From NCBI GenBank assembly GCA_020540725.1, contig JAJBSL010000007.1, positions 1 through 64,000 on the forward strand: DNA of 64,000 nt, read 5' to 3'. This document shows positions 18,213-27,139 of this stretch, one piece after another. Source of the DNA: Lachnospiraceae bacterium EP-SM-12S-S03 (lineage in GTDB: Bacteria; Bacillota; Clostridia; Lachnospirales; Lachnospiraceae). Both the position numbers and the translations under genes were made by a program. How positions within the stretch are numbered: the first letter of the stretch is position 1; the number at the start of each line of letters is the position of its first letter. Below the pieces are notes generated by a model. It saw nothing but the letters and a program-made list of their open reading frames with translations, did not search any database and had not been told where the DNA came from.

Positions 18213-19158
18213 TCTTTGTACTCCTCTCTTCTTCACTGCTGTCTTTCAAAATATAAATCGGTCTGTGCTTTGTCTCTAAATACGTTTTCGAAAGATACTG
18301 CCCCACAATGCCTGTGCAAAGAAGTTGTATGCCCCCTACAAAGAAAACAATACATGCAAGTGACGGCCACCCGGATACCGGATCTCCCCAGATCAGTGTC
18401 CGCAGGACAATGATTCCAATCATCAAAAAGGATAAAAGACAAAACAGCATACCGATCACGGACGCAAAAGACAATGGTGCCACCGAAAATCCAGTAATCC
18501 CTTCCATGGAATAGCAAAACAGCTTTTTCATAGACCATTTCGTTTCCCCTGCAGAACGTTCTACATTTTCAAATTCCAACCATTTTGTCCGGAATCCGAC
18601 CCACTCAAATATTCCTTTCGAAAATCGGTTGTACTCACTCATCTCTAAAATTGCATGAACCATTTTTCGTTTCATAAGACGATAATCCCTTGCTCCATTT
18701 ACAATCTCTGTCTTGGAAATCTTATTGATCAATTTATAAAAACTTTCGGATAAAAAAGATCGGATTCTCGGTTCTCCAGTTCTTGTGGAACGTTTTGTTG
18801 CCACACTGTCATATCCTTCTTCTTCCAAAATTCGATACATCTTCGGGAGAAGCTGCGGCGGATCCTGCAAATCCACATCCATAAGCGCCACATAATCTCC
18901 GGTCGCATTCTGAAGTCCTGCATAAATAGCTGCTTCTTTTCCAAAATTTCTTGAAAAAGACAAATATCTGCATCTATCGTCCAATTCATGCAGATCTTTC
19001 ATTACAGAAAGGGTTCCGTCTATGGAACCATCATCCACAAACAATAGCTCCATCTCTACTTCTTTCATCTGTTTCATTACTTCGCACATTTCTTTATAAT
19101 AAATAGGCAGTGCCTCTTCTTCATTCAGACACGGCACAATCACTGTCATTTTTTTCAT
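18163..19158 (-). CDS. GT2 polyprenyl-phosphate glycosyltransferase (GtrB/DPM-like)
   Basis: Membrane-bound family 2 glycosyltransferase, 331 residues, expected to transfer a sugar from a nucleotide donor to undecaprenyl phosphate on the cytoplasmic side. The N-terminal GT-A domain has VIVPCLNEEEALP, the DDGSIDGT motif and MDVDLQDPP (DxD). Two C-terminal helices (about 230-255 and 265-290) resemble GtrB and YkcC-type proteins. With the GtrA-like protein upstream and the YfhO-like protein downstream it makes the usual three-part machine: lipid-linked sugar made, flipped and used outside. The last ~25 residues are read from bases that also encode the YfhO start. Confidence 0.93.
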   Translation of the reverse strand: MKKMTVIVPCLNEEEALPIYYKEMCEVMKQMKEVEMELLFVDDGSIDGTLSVMKDLHELDDRCRYLSFSRNFGKEAAIYAGLQNATGDYVALMDVDLQDPPQLLPKMYRILEEEGYDSVATKRSTRTGEPRIRSFLSESFYKLINKISKTEIVNGARDYRLMKRKMVHAILEMSEYNRFSKGIFEWVGFRTKWLEFENVERSAGETKWSMKKLFCYSMEGITGFSVAPLSFASVIGMLFCLLSFLMIGIIVLRTLIWGDPVSGWPSLACIVFFVGGIQLLCTGIVGQYLSKTYLETKHRPIYILKDSSEEERSTKSVRESVWSKCGLDQSA

Positions 19159-19161
19159 TTT

Positions 19162-19548
19162 CTAGTCCTCCCGTCTCTTAAATACGTAAAATTTACTGAT
19201 CACGTAATTCATCCCAATCACAACAATCTGCAGAAAAATTTTGGCTGCCATATCCTGTAAGTGCAGACACGCTGTCAAAAACTGCATGCCAAAGACTTCC
19301 ACCGCAAGCGAAAGTACTCGCATTCCCGAAAAGCTTAGGAATTCTTTCCAAACATTTCCACGATTCCCCGTGTCAAATACAAATTTTTTATTTACCACAA
19401 ATGCAAATAAAATTGCAGACACGATAGAAATGCAATTGGCCACCTGCATTTCCAGACCTGCCGCATACCGAAGTCCGGTAAAAACACCGATGTTCACAAG
19501 TGTTGTACATACTCCGCTGATCAGATAACGGATAATCTCATATTGCAT
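19162..19548 (-). CDS. GtrA-family membrane protein
   Basis: A 128-residue protein with four hydrophobic helices, typical of GtrA, which is thought to flip undecaprenyl-phosphate-linked sugars. It begins MQYEIIRYLISGVCTTLVNIGVF, and a conserved FVVNKKFVF stretch sits between helices 2 and 3. The ATG at 19548 has GAGGTGAG directly upstream; a GTG three codons earlier lies within that site. It is the first gene of the gtrA-GT2-yfhO operon and is transcribed away from the two-component system. Confidence 0.9.
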   Translation of the reverse strand: MQYEIIRYLISGVCTTLVNIGVFTGLRYAAGLEMQVANCISIVSAILFAFVVNKKFVFDTGNRGNVWKEFLSFSGMRVLSLAVEVFGMQFLTACLHLQDMAAKIFLQIVVIGMNYVISKFYVFKRRED

Positions 19549-19607
19549 TTTTCTCACCTCAGTTCCAAATTTTAACAGATGACTCTTAATTTTTTCCCAA
19601 AATATAC

Positions 19608-19623
19608 CTTAAGAATTCTTAAG
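19608..19623. promoter_or_regulatory. 16-bp perfect palindrome between divergent operons
   Basis: CTTAAGAATTCTTAAG is a perfect palindrome that also contains a TTAAG direct repeat spaced as OmpR-family sites often are. It lies about 28 bases upstream of the response-regulator -10 box and about 60 bases upstream of the gtrA start. It is a candidate site for the response regulator encoded alongside. Confidence 0.45.
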
Positions 19624-19645
19624 TTTTTCTGCATATTTCCTAATA

Positions 19646-19662
19646 TTTGCTATAATAAAAGC
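19646..19662 (+). promoter_or_regulatory. Extended -10 promoter of the response-regulator gene
   Basis: TTTGCTATAAT contains a consensus TATAAT (19651-19656) preceded by TGC, an extended -10. No good -35 stands 17 bases upstream, which fits a promoter that needs an activator. The ribosome-binding site AGGAGG follows at about 19672. Confidence 0.6.
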
Positions 19663-19686
19663 TATACGAACAGGAGGAAAAATCCG

Positions 19687-20388
19687 ATGGAAACTTCAAA
19701 GATTCTGATTGTAGATGACAATCCGGAAATCCGGGAAATTATAGAAATTCTTTTGACAGGAGAAGGGTTTGAAACCGTGCAGGCAAAGGACGGCATGACT
19801 GCGCTCAAGATTTTAAATCAGATAGAATTTGATCTGATCATTCTGGACATTATGATGCCCGGTATGAATGGATATCAAACCTGCCTTGAAATCAGAAAAT
19901 CGAGCAATGCACCAATTTTATTCTTAAGCGCACGTACAAAGGACAGCGATAAAACACTGGGATTTTCAAGCGGCGGTGATGATTATCTTGCCAAACCATT
20001 TTCCTATAACGAACTGGTCAGTCGCGTGAAAGCGCTGATACGGCGTTATCAAGTGTACAAAGGCAAGGAAATAAAGGAGGAACCACTCCAGACGATACAC
20101 TATCATCATCTGACCATCGACGAACCAGAAGAGCGGGTTCTTAGAAACGGAACTATTGTAGAGTTGACTGACACAGAGTATCGAATGCTTCTGCTTCTTA
20201 TAAAGCAAAAAGGACAAATATTCTCTGCAGAACGCCTATATGAATCCATTTGGAACGAACCGTATTATTATGGTGCAAATAATACGGTCATGGTTCATAT
20301 TCGAAATCTGCGACGAAAAATCGAAGCAGATCCGAATAACCCACAACTGATCAAAACCATTTGGGGAAAGGGGTATCGCTGTGACTAA
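19687..20388 (+). CDS. OmpR/PhoB-family response regulator (VanR-like)
   Basis: A 233-residue two-component response regulator. The receiver domain has the acidic pair D10-D11, phosphoacceptor D54 in LIILDIMMPG, and the conserved Lys in LAKPFSYNELVSRVKALIRR. The C-terminal winged helix shows TDTEYRMLLLLIKQKGQIFSAERLYESIW and NTVMVHIRNLRRKIE. AGGAGG precedes the ATG at 19687; the open frame before it has no site. The next gene, its histidine kinase, begins inside the last codons (8-base overlap). It is divergent from the gtrA-GT2-yfhO operon, a plausible target. Confidence 0.95.
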   Translation: METSKILIVDDNPEIREIIEILLTGEGFETVQAKDGMTALKILNQIEFDLIILDIMMPGMNGYQTCLEIRKSSNAPILFLSARTKDSDKTLGFSSGGDDYLAKPFSYNELVSRVKALIRRYQVYKGKEIKEEPLQTIHYHHLTIDEPEERVLRNGTIVELTDTEYRMLLLLIKQKGQIFSAERLYESIWNEPYYYGANNTVMVHIRNLRRKIEADPNNPQLIKTIWGKGYRCD

Positions 20389-21742
20389 AAAATTCAAAAA
20401 TATGAAAATCCGCACCCAACTTACCTATCTCATCCTGATTGCCGGAATCATAAGTTATTCTCTTTTTCAAATTTTGTGGCTCAACAAATGGACGATCTAC
20501 AAAAAAGTGGATCAGGTTATAGATCTTACACCACCTCACGGAGATCCATATTTTTTGGACACGTTGCGCACAGAAGCCGTAAATTATGATATTCCGAAGT
20601 CTGAAGATGATACAAAATCCATTCAAAAGTTGGAGCCTTTTTTTGCATTAAGCGATCCATACACAAGTATCTACATTTATGGTTTGGAAGACGGTATTTT
20701 TCGTGCCGGAAAATATGCAGAAGTGATGGATAACAACACTTTTCGAGCCGTTTTTGATCTCGGATATCAGGTTAGCGGAGGGGTAGGCGAAATGTATCGT
20801 GAATTTCCTATAGAATTTAAAAACGGAACCGCACTTGTAATGATATATTTTTACCATAATGTTTTATTTCTGTATCCGTATGGCATTTTCTGTATCGTGA
20901 TCTCGATATTGACCTTTCTGACCATTATTTTATGTTTTATTTCCCGAAAAATGAAACAGGTGGTACAAATAAAAAACGGTATCCTGCAAATGTCTTCCGG
21001 AGATCTTAAAACACCTCTTCCAAGATACGGCAGCGATGAAATCGGTATTCTCTCTTCCGAGCTCGATAAGCTTCGTGTCACATTGGAAGATACGCTTCGC
21101 CAGGAACAGGAAAGCAGACAAGCAAATCAAGACCTGATCACAGCTATGTCTCACGATCTTCGAACACCTCTTACGATTTTAAGCGGATATCTGGACGTTT
21201 TAAAATTGAAAAAAACACCGGATAAAGAGACCGAATATCTGGATCGCTGTCTTCAGAAAACAAAAGACATCAAAGAAATGACCGACCGGATGTTTGAATA
21301 TGCACTCGTGTTTGAAGAAAGTGAGGTTCCAAATATAAAACCAGTTTCTCTTTCCTTTGCCCAAGATTGTATTCTGGAAAACTGTGATTTTATTCATTTA
21401 GCCGGATTTCAATTTTGTTTGGACTTTCCGCCGGAAGACTTCAGTCTTCTGACTTTCGCCGGCGATGAAACGATGTTGAAACGAATTTTCAATAACCTGT
21501 TTTCTAATATCTTAAAATACGGGGAGAAAAGCGAACCCGTTCAGATTCTTATCCGGATAGAATCGGATGAACTTCGGATTCAGATACACAATACGATCCA
21601 AGAAACGCATTCTGAGATTGAAAGCAATCATATCGGATTAAAAAGTGTAGAAAAAATGATGACACTCCTTGGAGGACGGATGCTCTATTCAGAAAAAGAG
21701 TCGCAATTTACCATACAACTCACCTTTTCTGCCGCATCATAG
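20381..21742 (+). CDS. Sensor histidine kinase
   Basis: Membrane sensor kinase of 453 residues paired with the preceding response regulator. Two transmembrane helices (about 16-34 and 165-190) enclose an extracytoplasmic domain of about 130 residues with no family I recognise. HAMP-like linker, then the phospho-His in AMSHDLRTPLTILSGY, an N box in RIFNNLFSNILKYGE and a C-terminal GLKSVEKMMTLLGG stretch. The classical DxGxG box is degenerate (the region reads RIQIHNTIQETHSEIESNHIGL), as in several VanS-like kinases. The GTG start overlaps the upstream stop; AAAGGGG serves as binding site. Signal unknown; the neighbouring sugar-lipid genes suggest an envelope cue. Confidence 0.93.
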   Translation: MTKKFKNMKIRTQLTYLILIAGIISYSLFQILWLNKWTIYKKVDQVIDLTPPHGDPYFLDTLRTEAVNYDIPKSEDDTKSIQKLEPFFALSDPYTSIYIYGLEDGIFRAGKYAEVMDNNTFRAVFDLGYQVSGGVGEMYREFPIEFKNGTALVMIYFYHNVLFLYPYGIFCIVISILTFLTIILCFISRKMKQVVQIKNGILQMSSGDLKTPLPRYGSDEIGILSSELDKLRVTLEDTLRQEQESRQANQDLITAMSHDLRTPLTILSGYLDVLKLKKTPDKETEYLDRCLQKTKDIKEMTDRMFEYALVFEESEVPNIKPVSLSFAQDCILENCDFIHLAGFQFCLDFPPEDFSLLTFAGDETMLKRIFNNLFSNILKYGEKSEPVQILIRIESDELRIQIHNTIQETHSEIESNHIGLKSVEKMMTLLGGRMLYSEKESQFTIQLTFSAAS

Positions 21743-21838
21743 CTGAATTGGGGACACAGTAAAATTGAATCGGGGACACAGTAAAACCAAATTGGGGACG
21801 TAGCAAAATGTAATTTTACTACGTCCCCAATTTATCAG
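21743..21838. repeat. REP-like repeat cluster without transposase
   Basis: Three successive copies of a GGGGAC(A/G)(C/T)AG(T/C)AAAA unit begin near 21749, 21771 and 21793. The third pairs with a reverse copy to form a 21-bp stem (arms 21789-21809 and 21813-21833, one mismatch, 3-base loop). The unit is that of the hairpins flanking the RAYT transposase at 8.4-9.3 kb. It fills the whole gap between two convergent genes and can act as a two-way terminator. Confidence 0.8.
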
Positions 21839-21841
21839 AAT

Positions 21842-23629
21842 CTACACTTCTCTTGTGTATTTCTTTAACCATTCCACTTCTTCTTCGTTTAAGTATGGAG
21901 AAATCTTCTCAAATACTGCTTTGTGGTAATCGTTCAGCATCTTCTTGTCTTCTGCTGACATTACATTCGGATCGATTGCATCCAAATCAATCGGCACAAA
22001 TGTCATGTTCTCGAAGTACATGAACTGTCCATACTCATTCTTTGTGCCTTTGCGAACGATCAGCTCGTTCTCTGTACGGATACCGTGTGAACCTGCGATA
22101 TAGATACCCGGCTCATCTGTGATGACCATACCTTCTTCAAAAGGTGTTGCCTCTCCTGCTCTCTGGATCCATCTGATACCTGTCGGACCTTCATGGATAT
22201 TTAATAAGTATCCAACACCATGTCCTGTTCCGTGGTTGAAGTTAAGATCCATATCCCAGAACGGTTTTCTTGCAAGCATATCGATGTTTGATCCGGTTGC
22301 TCCATAGAGGAATCTTGCATTTAGAACATTTAACATACTCTTTGCAACAGTTGTAAAGTGAAGTTTTTCAATATCACTCACCTCTCCAAGTGCAAATGTT
22401 CTTGTGATATCTGTAGAACCTTCATAGTAGTTTCCGCCTGTATCCGTTAAGAAAAATGCATTCTCTTTCAATGGAATGTTTGTCTCCGGTGTGGAAGAGT
22501 AATGTACGATGGCAGCATGCTCTCCGGAACCACAAATTGGTTCGAAACTCGGCCATAAGAAACCTTCCTGCTCTGCACGGAATTCTTCCAGCTTATCGGA
22601 TGCACTCATCTCTGTGATCTCCATCTTGCCAACGTTTTCTTTTACCCATTTCATAAATTTTGTCATGGCAACGCCGTCTTTGATGTGCGCATTTCTTGTA
22701 TTTTTTAATTCCACTTCGTTCTTCATTGCCTTCATAAGAACGCTTGGATTTCTCTTCTCTACTTTAGAAGCTTCCTCGGAGATATTATAGTAAAGCGCAT
22801 AGTTCATTCTGTCCGGATCGATCAGTAATGTATTGCCTTTGCCATATTTCTTCAAATCTTCATATATATCATTGTATGGATGAAGCACAACGTTTAACGC
22901 TTCAAACCCTGCTCTGATCTCATCATTTAATTTCGTCTCATCGACGTATAAATCTACCTGATCCATAGAAATGATCATGTAAGAAAGTAAAAGAGGAGAA
23001 TAAGCAACATCATTTCCTCTTACATTCAATGTCCATGCGACATCGTCAAGAGAAGTTACAACATGTACATCTGCTCCTGCTTCTTTCATTGCTTCACGGA
23101 TACGTGCAAGCTTGGAAGCTGCGCTTTCTCCTGTCAGCTCTTCTCCAAGTGCAAATGCTTTTTCTGTAGATAAAGCCGGTCTGTCTTCCCACACTTCATC
23201 GATCAGGTCATATGCGTAATTTACCTTTCCGCCATGAGTTGCTGCTGCGTCAGCATATGCTTTTCCTTCATCCACCGCAACAAGACGTCCGTCAAACCCA
23301 AGTGTTCCTTCCTTTGGAAGCTTGTCTGTCACAAACTGAAGCACTGTAGGCACTCCTGGTTCACCCATTTTGTAAAGTTCCACTCCGGAACCCTGAAGTT
23401 GTTCCTCTGCCTGAAGGAAATATCTTCCATCTGTCCAAAGTCCCGCTTCTTCCTTTGTGATCACAGCTGTTCCTGCAGAACCTGTAAATCCTGTAATAAA
23501 TTCTCTTGCTTTGAAATGTTCACCAACATATTCGCTCTGGTGATTGTCCGCTGACGGTACGATGTACATATCAATATGTTTTTCTTCCATCAGTTCACGA
23601 AGTTTTGAAATTCTTTCTGTAACTTTCAT
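21842..23629 (-). CDS. Xaa-Pro aminopeptidase (M24B family)
   Basis: Cytoplasmic metallopeptidase that removes an N-terminal residue preceding proline. 595 residues with the three-domain layout of the larger aminopeptidase P type: two N-terminal creatinase-like domains (about 1-320) and a C-terminal pita-bread domain. Metal ligands are visible in FLTDTGGNYYEGSTDITRTF (two Asp), NFNHGTGHGVGY (His), ITDEPGIY (Glu) and RTENELIV (Glu). AGGAGG precedes the ATG. It lies just downstream of cbiA but separated by 93 bases, so it may be a separate unit. The REP hairpin lies directly past its stop codon. Confidence 0.95.
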   Translation of the reverse strand: MKVTERISKLRELMEEKHIDMYIVPSADNHQSEYVGEHFKAREFITGFTGSAGTAVITKEEAGLWTDGRYFLQAEEQLQGSGVELYKMGEPGVPTVLQFVTDKLPKEGTLGFDGRLVAVDEGKAYADAAATHGGKVNYAYDLIDEVWEDRPALSTEKAFALGEELTGESAASKLARIREAMKEAGADVHVVTSLDDVAWTLNVRGNDVAYSPLLLSYMIISMDQVDLYVDETKLNDEIRAGFEALNVVLHPYNDIYEDLKKYGKGNTLLIDPDRMNYALYYNISEEASKVEKRNPSVLMKAMKNEVELKNTRNAHIKDGVAMTKFMKWVKENVGKMEITEMSASDKLEEFRAEQEGFLWPSFEPICGSGEHAAIVHYSSTPETNIPLKENAFFLTDTGGNYYEGSTDITRTFALGEVSDIEKLHFTTVAKSMLNVLNARFLYGATGSNIDMLARKPFWDMDLNFNHGTGHGVGYLLNIHEGPTGIRWIQRAGEATPFEEGMVITDEPGIYIAGSHGIRTENELIVRKGTKNEYGQFMYFENMTFVPIDLDAIDPNVMSAEDKKMLNDYHKAVFEKISPYLNEEEVEWLKKYTREV

Positions 23630-23722
23630 GACTTATGTCCTCCTATTATGCTGAAGTATACTCTGCATTTTTTACAAAGTATCTTCCATTTCCTTTCTTA
23701 TGGTAACACATTTTAGTCCGAC

Positions 23723-25111
23723 TTACAATCCATTCCTTCTTTTCCTGTATGCCGCTGCCTTTTGCACGAATATTTCCGCAAATTTCGGATTTGACGGATA
23801 ATAAAGGTGCGGAAATCCACAGAAATAATCTTTTCCCTCCCTCATACAATCATACCTCTTTTTCGTCACAGGCTTCAAAGCTGTGCAATCAGTACCATTA
23901 TCAGTGCTGTCGTAATAATGGAATTCATGCCCCCTGATATATTCTCCAGCAGGGAGAAATGTACTTTCTTTTTCTGAAATCTCAATGTAACCAAATCGTA
24001 CCAGTTTTTCTGCATCATAAGCCCTTGAATGAAACACACCTGCCATCGGATACGTTCTTCCTTCCCGGTCGCTGACAGACTCCTGCAAGTAAAGAAAACC
24101 TCCACACTCCGCCACCAACGGCATCTGCTTTTCAAAAGCCTGTTTGACGGAATTTCGCATCGTATCATTTTCACTCAAAGCTTTTGCATACAGTTCCGGA
24201 TAACCTCCCCCAAGAAGTACTCCGTCACACTCTTTTGGGATTGTTTCATCGTGAAGCGGAGAAAAATATCGAAGTTTTGCTCCGCATTTTTTCAATAAAT
24301 TCAGATTGTCCTCGTAATAAAAGCAGAATGCTTCATCCTTCGCCACTGCGATCACCGGGAAATCTTCTTCCCCATATTCGATTTTCTCCATTTCCCCGGC
24401 GCTTTTTTCCACAATCAAATCTATCGCTTCATCCGCCAATTTCAAGATTTCAGAAACCGCTACCGTTTCTTCCAATTTCTCTGCCATTTTTTGCATTTTT
24501 TTTTGCATATCCGGAATCTCCTCCGGCATTACAAGTCCCAAATGCCGGCTTGAGATCTCCCATTCTTTTTCCACTGGCACATATCCCATCACTTTCACCG
24601 GGAGTTCTTCCTCAATCAGCGGTTTCAGCATGGTATAGTAAGATTTTGATATCCGGTTCAGCACAATTCCACCAATGAGGTGTGCGGTATCATAGGCAAG
24701 AAATCCGGCAATCACCGCCAGTATAGATCGTCCCATGCCTTTTGCATCCACGATCAGCACAATTGGAGTATTCGTTACTTTTGCAAGATGGTAGGAGGAC
24801 CCTTCCTCCCGGATTCCTCCAAGACCATCGTAAAGCCCCATAACGCCTTCCATCACCACAAGTTCATTTTCTTCCCTTCCCTGTAAAAGCAACTCTTTTG
24901 TCTTTTCTTCCCCTGTAAAAAATGTATCCAGATTTTTTGACGGCACATCCAGTATCTTTTCATGAAACATGGGATCGATATAATCCGGTCCACATTTACA
25001 GGCACTCACCTTCTCCTCATAATTTTTACAAATCTGCAAAAGCCCACAAGTCACCGTTGTTTTCCCGCTTCCGCTTTTGGGCGCCGCGATCATGATTCTT
25101 CTGATTTTCAT
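23723..25111 (-). CDS. cbiA: Cobyrinic acid a,c-diamide synthase CbiA
   Basis: ATP- and glutamine-dependent enzyme that amidates the a and c carboxylates of cobyrinic acid (Co-sirohydrochlorin branch). 462 residues. The N-terminal dethiobiotin-synthetase-like domain has the P-loop PKSGSGKTT, and the C-terminal class I glutaminase domain has the nucleophile Cys in VAECGGFLYLQ and a conserved His near FHSRAYD. It is the last gene of the cobalamin operon, three bases after the CbiJET gene. Confidence 0.95.
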   Translation of the reverse strand: MKIRRIMIAAPKSGSGKTTVTCGLLQICKNYEEKVSACKCGPDYIDPMFHEKILDVPSKNLDTFFTGEEKTKELLLQGREENELVVMEGVMGLYDGLGGIREEGSSYHLAKVTNTPIVLIVDAKGMGRSILAVIAGFLAYDTAHLIGGIVLNRISKSYYTMLKPLIEEELPVKVMGYVPVEKEWEISSRHLGLVMPEEIPDMQKKMQKMAEKLEETVAVSEILKLADEAIDLIVEKSAGEMEKIEYGEEDFPVIAVAKDEAFCFYYEDNLNLLKKCGAKLRYFSPLHDETIPKECDGVLLGGGYPELYAKALSENDTMRNSVKQAFEKQMPLVAECGGFLYLQESVSDREGRTYPMAGVFHSRAYDAEKLVRFGYIEISEKESTFLPAGEYIRGHEFHYYDSTDNGTDCTALKPVTKKRYDCMREGKDYFCGFPHLYYPSNPKFAEIFVQKAAAYRKRRNGL

Positions 25112-25114
25112 AGG

Positions 25115-27139
25115 TTACTTCCTTTCCTGAAATCGAAATGCACAAAGCCATACCGGATTTTCTGCCCGCATCAAATGATAGGATCCCGTAGGTTTTGCAC
25201 GGCTGATCTGCATCTGCACGATTTCTTCTTCCTCCATTGGATAAAGCTTACATATACTTTGGATCTCGCAGATTGTTTCCATCGTAACTGCGCTGATCAC
25301 AATCCGCATCTTTGGATTCTTCTCATAAAGCAGGTCAAGAATTTCTCTCATATTTCCGCTGCTTCCTCCGATAAATGCATGAGTAAGGGAAGGAAGTGCC
25401 GCCAATGCATCCGGCGCTTCTCCTTCCACAACCTGCATGTTGTCCACTCCAAATTTCTCTTGATTTTTCCGTGTCAAAAGCACCGCTTCTTTCTTCTTCT
25501 CTACTGCATAGACAAAGATCCGATCTGAAATCCCGGCTATTTCCACCGCAATGGACCCGGTCCCGCTTCCAATGTCACAGACAACTGCCCCTTCATATAA
25601 GCGAAGTTTACTAATCGCAGCTTCTCTTACCTCCTCCTTCGTCATCGGTACCTTCTCCCTGAGAAATGCTTCATCCGGAAATCCATGCGTCACTCTTTTT
25701 CTCTCTGCATACGGGTTCCGGATCAGACACGTGTAAAGTCCTTCTGCTTTCCTTTCACTGCATTCCATAGGGGTAAGCGTACAAATTTCCTGATTCTCAT
25801 AAGAAAGCTGATATCCGGTAATAACCTCACAAGATTCCAGCCCTTCTTTCAATAGCGTCCTTCCAAGTTTCTGCACATCCTGCACTCCAGACATCAGAAG
25901 ATACGTTTTCGGATTCGTCCGGATTTGCCTTGCGAGCTGAAATACTTCTTTGCCATGCATACTGAGGATTCTCGCATCCTGATAACTTTCTCCAACACAT
26001 GCTGCCAGGTAAGATACCGAAGAAATCCCCGGAAGAACACGAAGATCCGCAAACAACCGGCCCTTCTCTATTTCTTCTTTCAGCCTGCGATACATCGGGG
26101 AAGAACCACTATAAAACCCGCTGTCTCCGGAAAATAAAATGACAACGTTCGTTTCTCTGGTCAAAAGTTCCTGCTGCGCTTTCAAATATGAAAGAATCTC
26201 CTCTACACGGTAGTATGGTTTTTTCTCTAGCCGCGGGTAGTACGGACGAATCATTCTTTCTGCTCCAAGAAGGATATCTGCTGTATCAATACTTTCTTCC
26301 GCTTCTTTTGTCAGCGTATTCCGGTTTCCCATCCCGATTCCGGCAAGAGTGATACGCATCAATTTCCGTTTTCGGATTTTGAGATCACAGAGTTCTTCCA
26401 ATCTGGCACAAACCTCCTGAAAGGTCATTCCCTCTTCCCGCTCATGTCCGATGACAAAAACCGGAATTCCGGCTTTCGCTGCCGCTGCAATCTTCTGCGG
26501 ATATCCTCCCGCATTCCCACTTTGTTTGGTAACAAGACAGGCAATCTGAAACTGATGAATCAGCGCTTCATTCATTTCCTCTGTAAACGGCCCTTGCATG
26601 GCAATGATCTGTTTTCCCCGTATGCCGTTCCTGTCACAAAGTGTCAGACTTTCCATTCCGGGGAGGATACGCACATAAAGTCGTTCTTTTAGTTGTTCAG
26701 ACCGACAATATTGAGAAAGTTCTTTGCTCCCCGTTGTCAGAAGAATATTTCCCCTTACTTCTTCCAATGCCCTTACACACTGCACATGATCAGCAAAATA
26801 AACAATCTCTCCCGTGCTTTCTTCCTCTTGAATTTCCCGTCTCAGACGGATATAGGGAATTGTCATTCCTTCCATGGATTTCCGGATATTCCCTGTTACT
26901 GCATCCGCATATGGATGTGTTGCATCTACAACCGCAGAAAATTCATGATTTTTTATCAGCGCCCGCATTTCTTCTATCGTCATCCTTCCGCGTCTGACTG
27001 TCAAATAAGGAGTCTCCTCCAACAGGATCTCCCCATATTCTGTTGCCACACTCACAGTATGCGAAACGCCCGATTCCGACAACCATTCTGATATTCTTCT
27101 ACCTTCCGTTGTTCCCGCAAATATGAGTACTTGTTTCAA
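25115..27139 (-). CDS. CbiJ-CbiE-CbiT triple fusion
   Basis: A 674-residue three-enzyme protein of the anaerobic corrin pathway. Residues 1-255 match CbiJ, cobalt-precorrin-6A reductase (FAGTTEGRRIS, VVDATHPYA, VTKQSGNAGG). Residues 261-470 match CbiE, the C5-methyltransferase (MRITLAGIGMGNRNTLT, FSGDSGFYS, LPGISSVSYLAA). Residues from about 480 match CbiT, the C15-methyltransferase/decarboxylase (CDIGSGTGSIAVEIA, FIGGSSGNM). The linker 255-260 is short and charged. CbiET (CobL) fusions are common; adding the reductase at the N-terminus joins consecutive steps in one chain. The start codon lies inside the cbiH gene (41-base overlap). Confidence 0.93.
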   Translation of the reverse strand: MKQVLIFAGTTEGRRISEWLSESGVSHTVSVATEYGEILLEETPYLTVRRGRMTIEEMRALIKNHEFSAVVDATHPYADAVTGNIRKSMEGMTIPYIRLRREIQEEESTGEIVYFADHVQCVRALEEVRGNILLTTGSKELSQYCRSEQLKERLYVRILPGMESLTLCDRNGIRGKQIIAMQGPFTEEMNEALIHQFQIACLVTKQSGNAGGYPQKIAAAAKAGIPVFVIGHEREEGMTFQEVCARLEELCDLKIRKRKLMRITLAGIGMGNRNTLTKEAEESIDTADILLGAERMIRPYYPRLEKKPYYRVEEILSYLKAQQELLTRETNVVILFSGDSGFYSGSSPMYRRLKEEIEKGRLFADLRVLPGISSVSYLAACVGESYQDARILSMHGKEVFQLARQIRTNPKTYLLMSGVQDVQKLGRTLLKEGLESCEVITGYQLSYENQEICTLTPMECSERKAEGLYTCLIRNPYAERKRVTHGFPDEAFLREKVPMTKEEVREAAISKLRLYEGAVVCDIGSGTGSIAVEIAGISDRIFVYAVEKKKEAVLLTRKNQEKFGVDNMQVVEGEAPDALAALPSLTHAFIGGSSGNMREILDLLYEKNPKMRIVISAVTMETICEIQSICKLYPMEEEEIVQMQISRAKPTGSYHLMRAENPVWLCAFRFQERK

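Noticed and set aside
21743..21838. Possible short CRISPR array
   Set aside because: Only three or four copies, no regular unique spacers, no cas genes, and the unit matches the RAYT-linked hairpins.
23646..23849. Small minus-strand frame after cbiA
   Set aside because: It overlaps the end of cbiA in another frame, has no start signals and no recognisable sequence.
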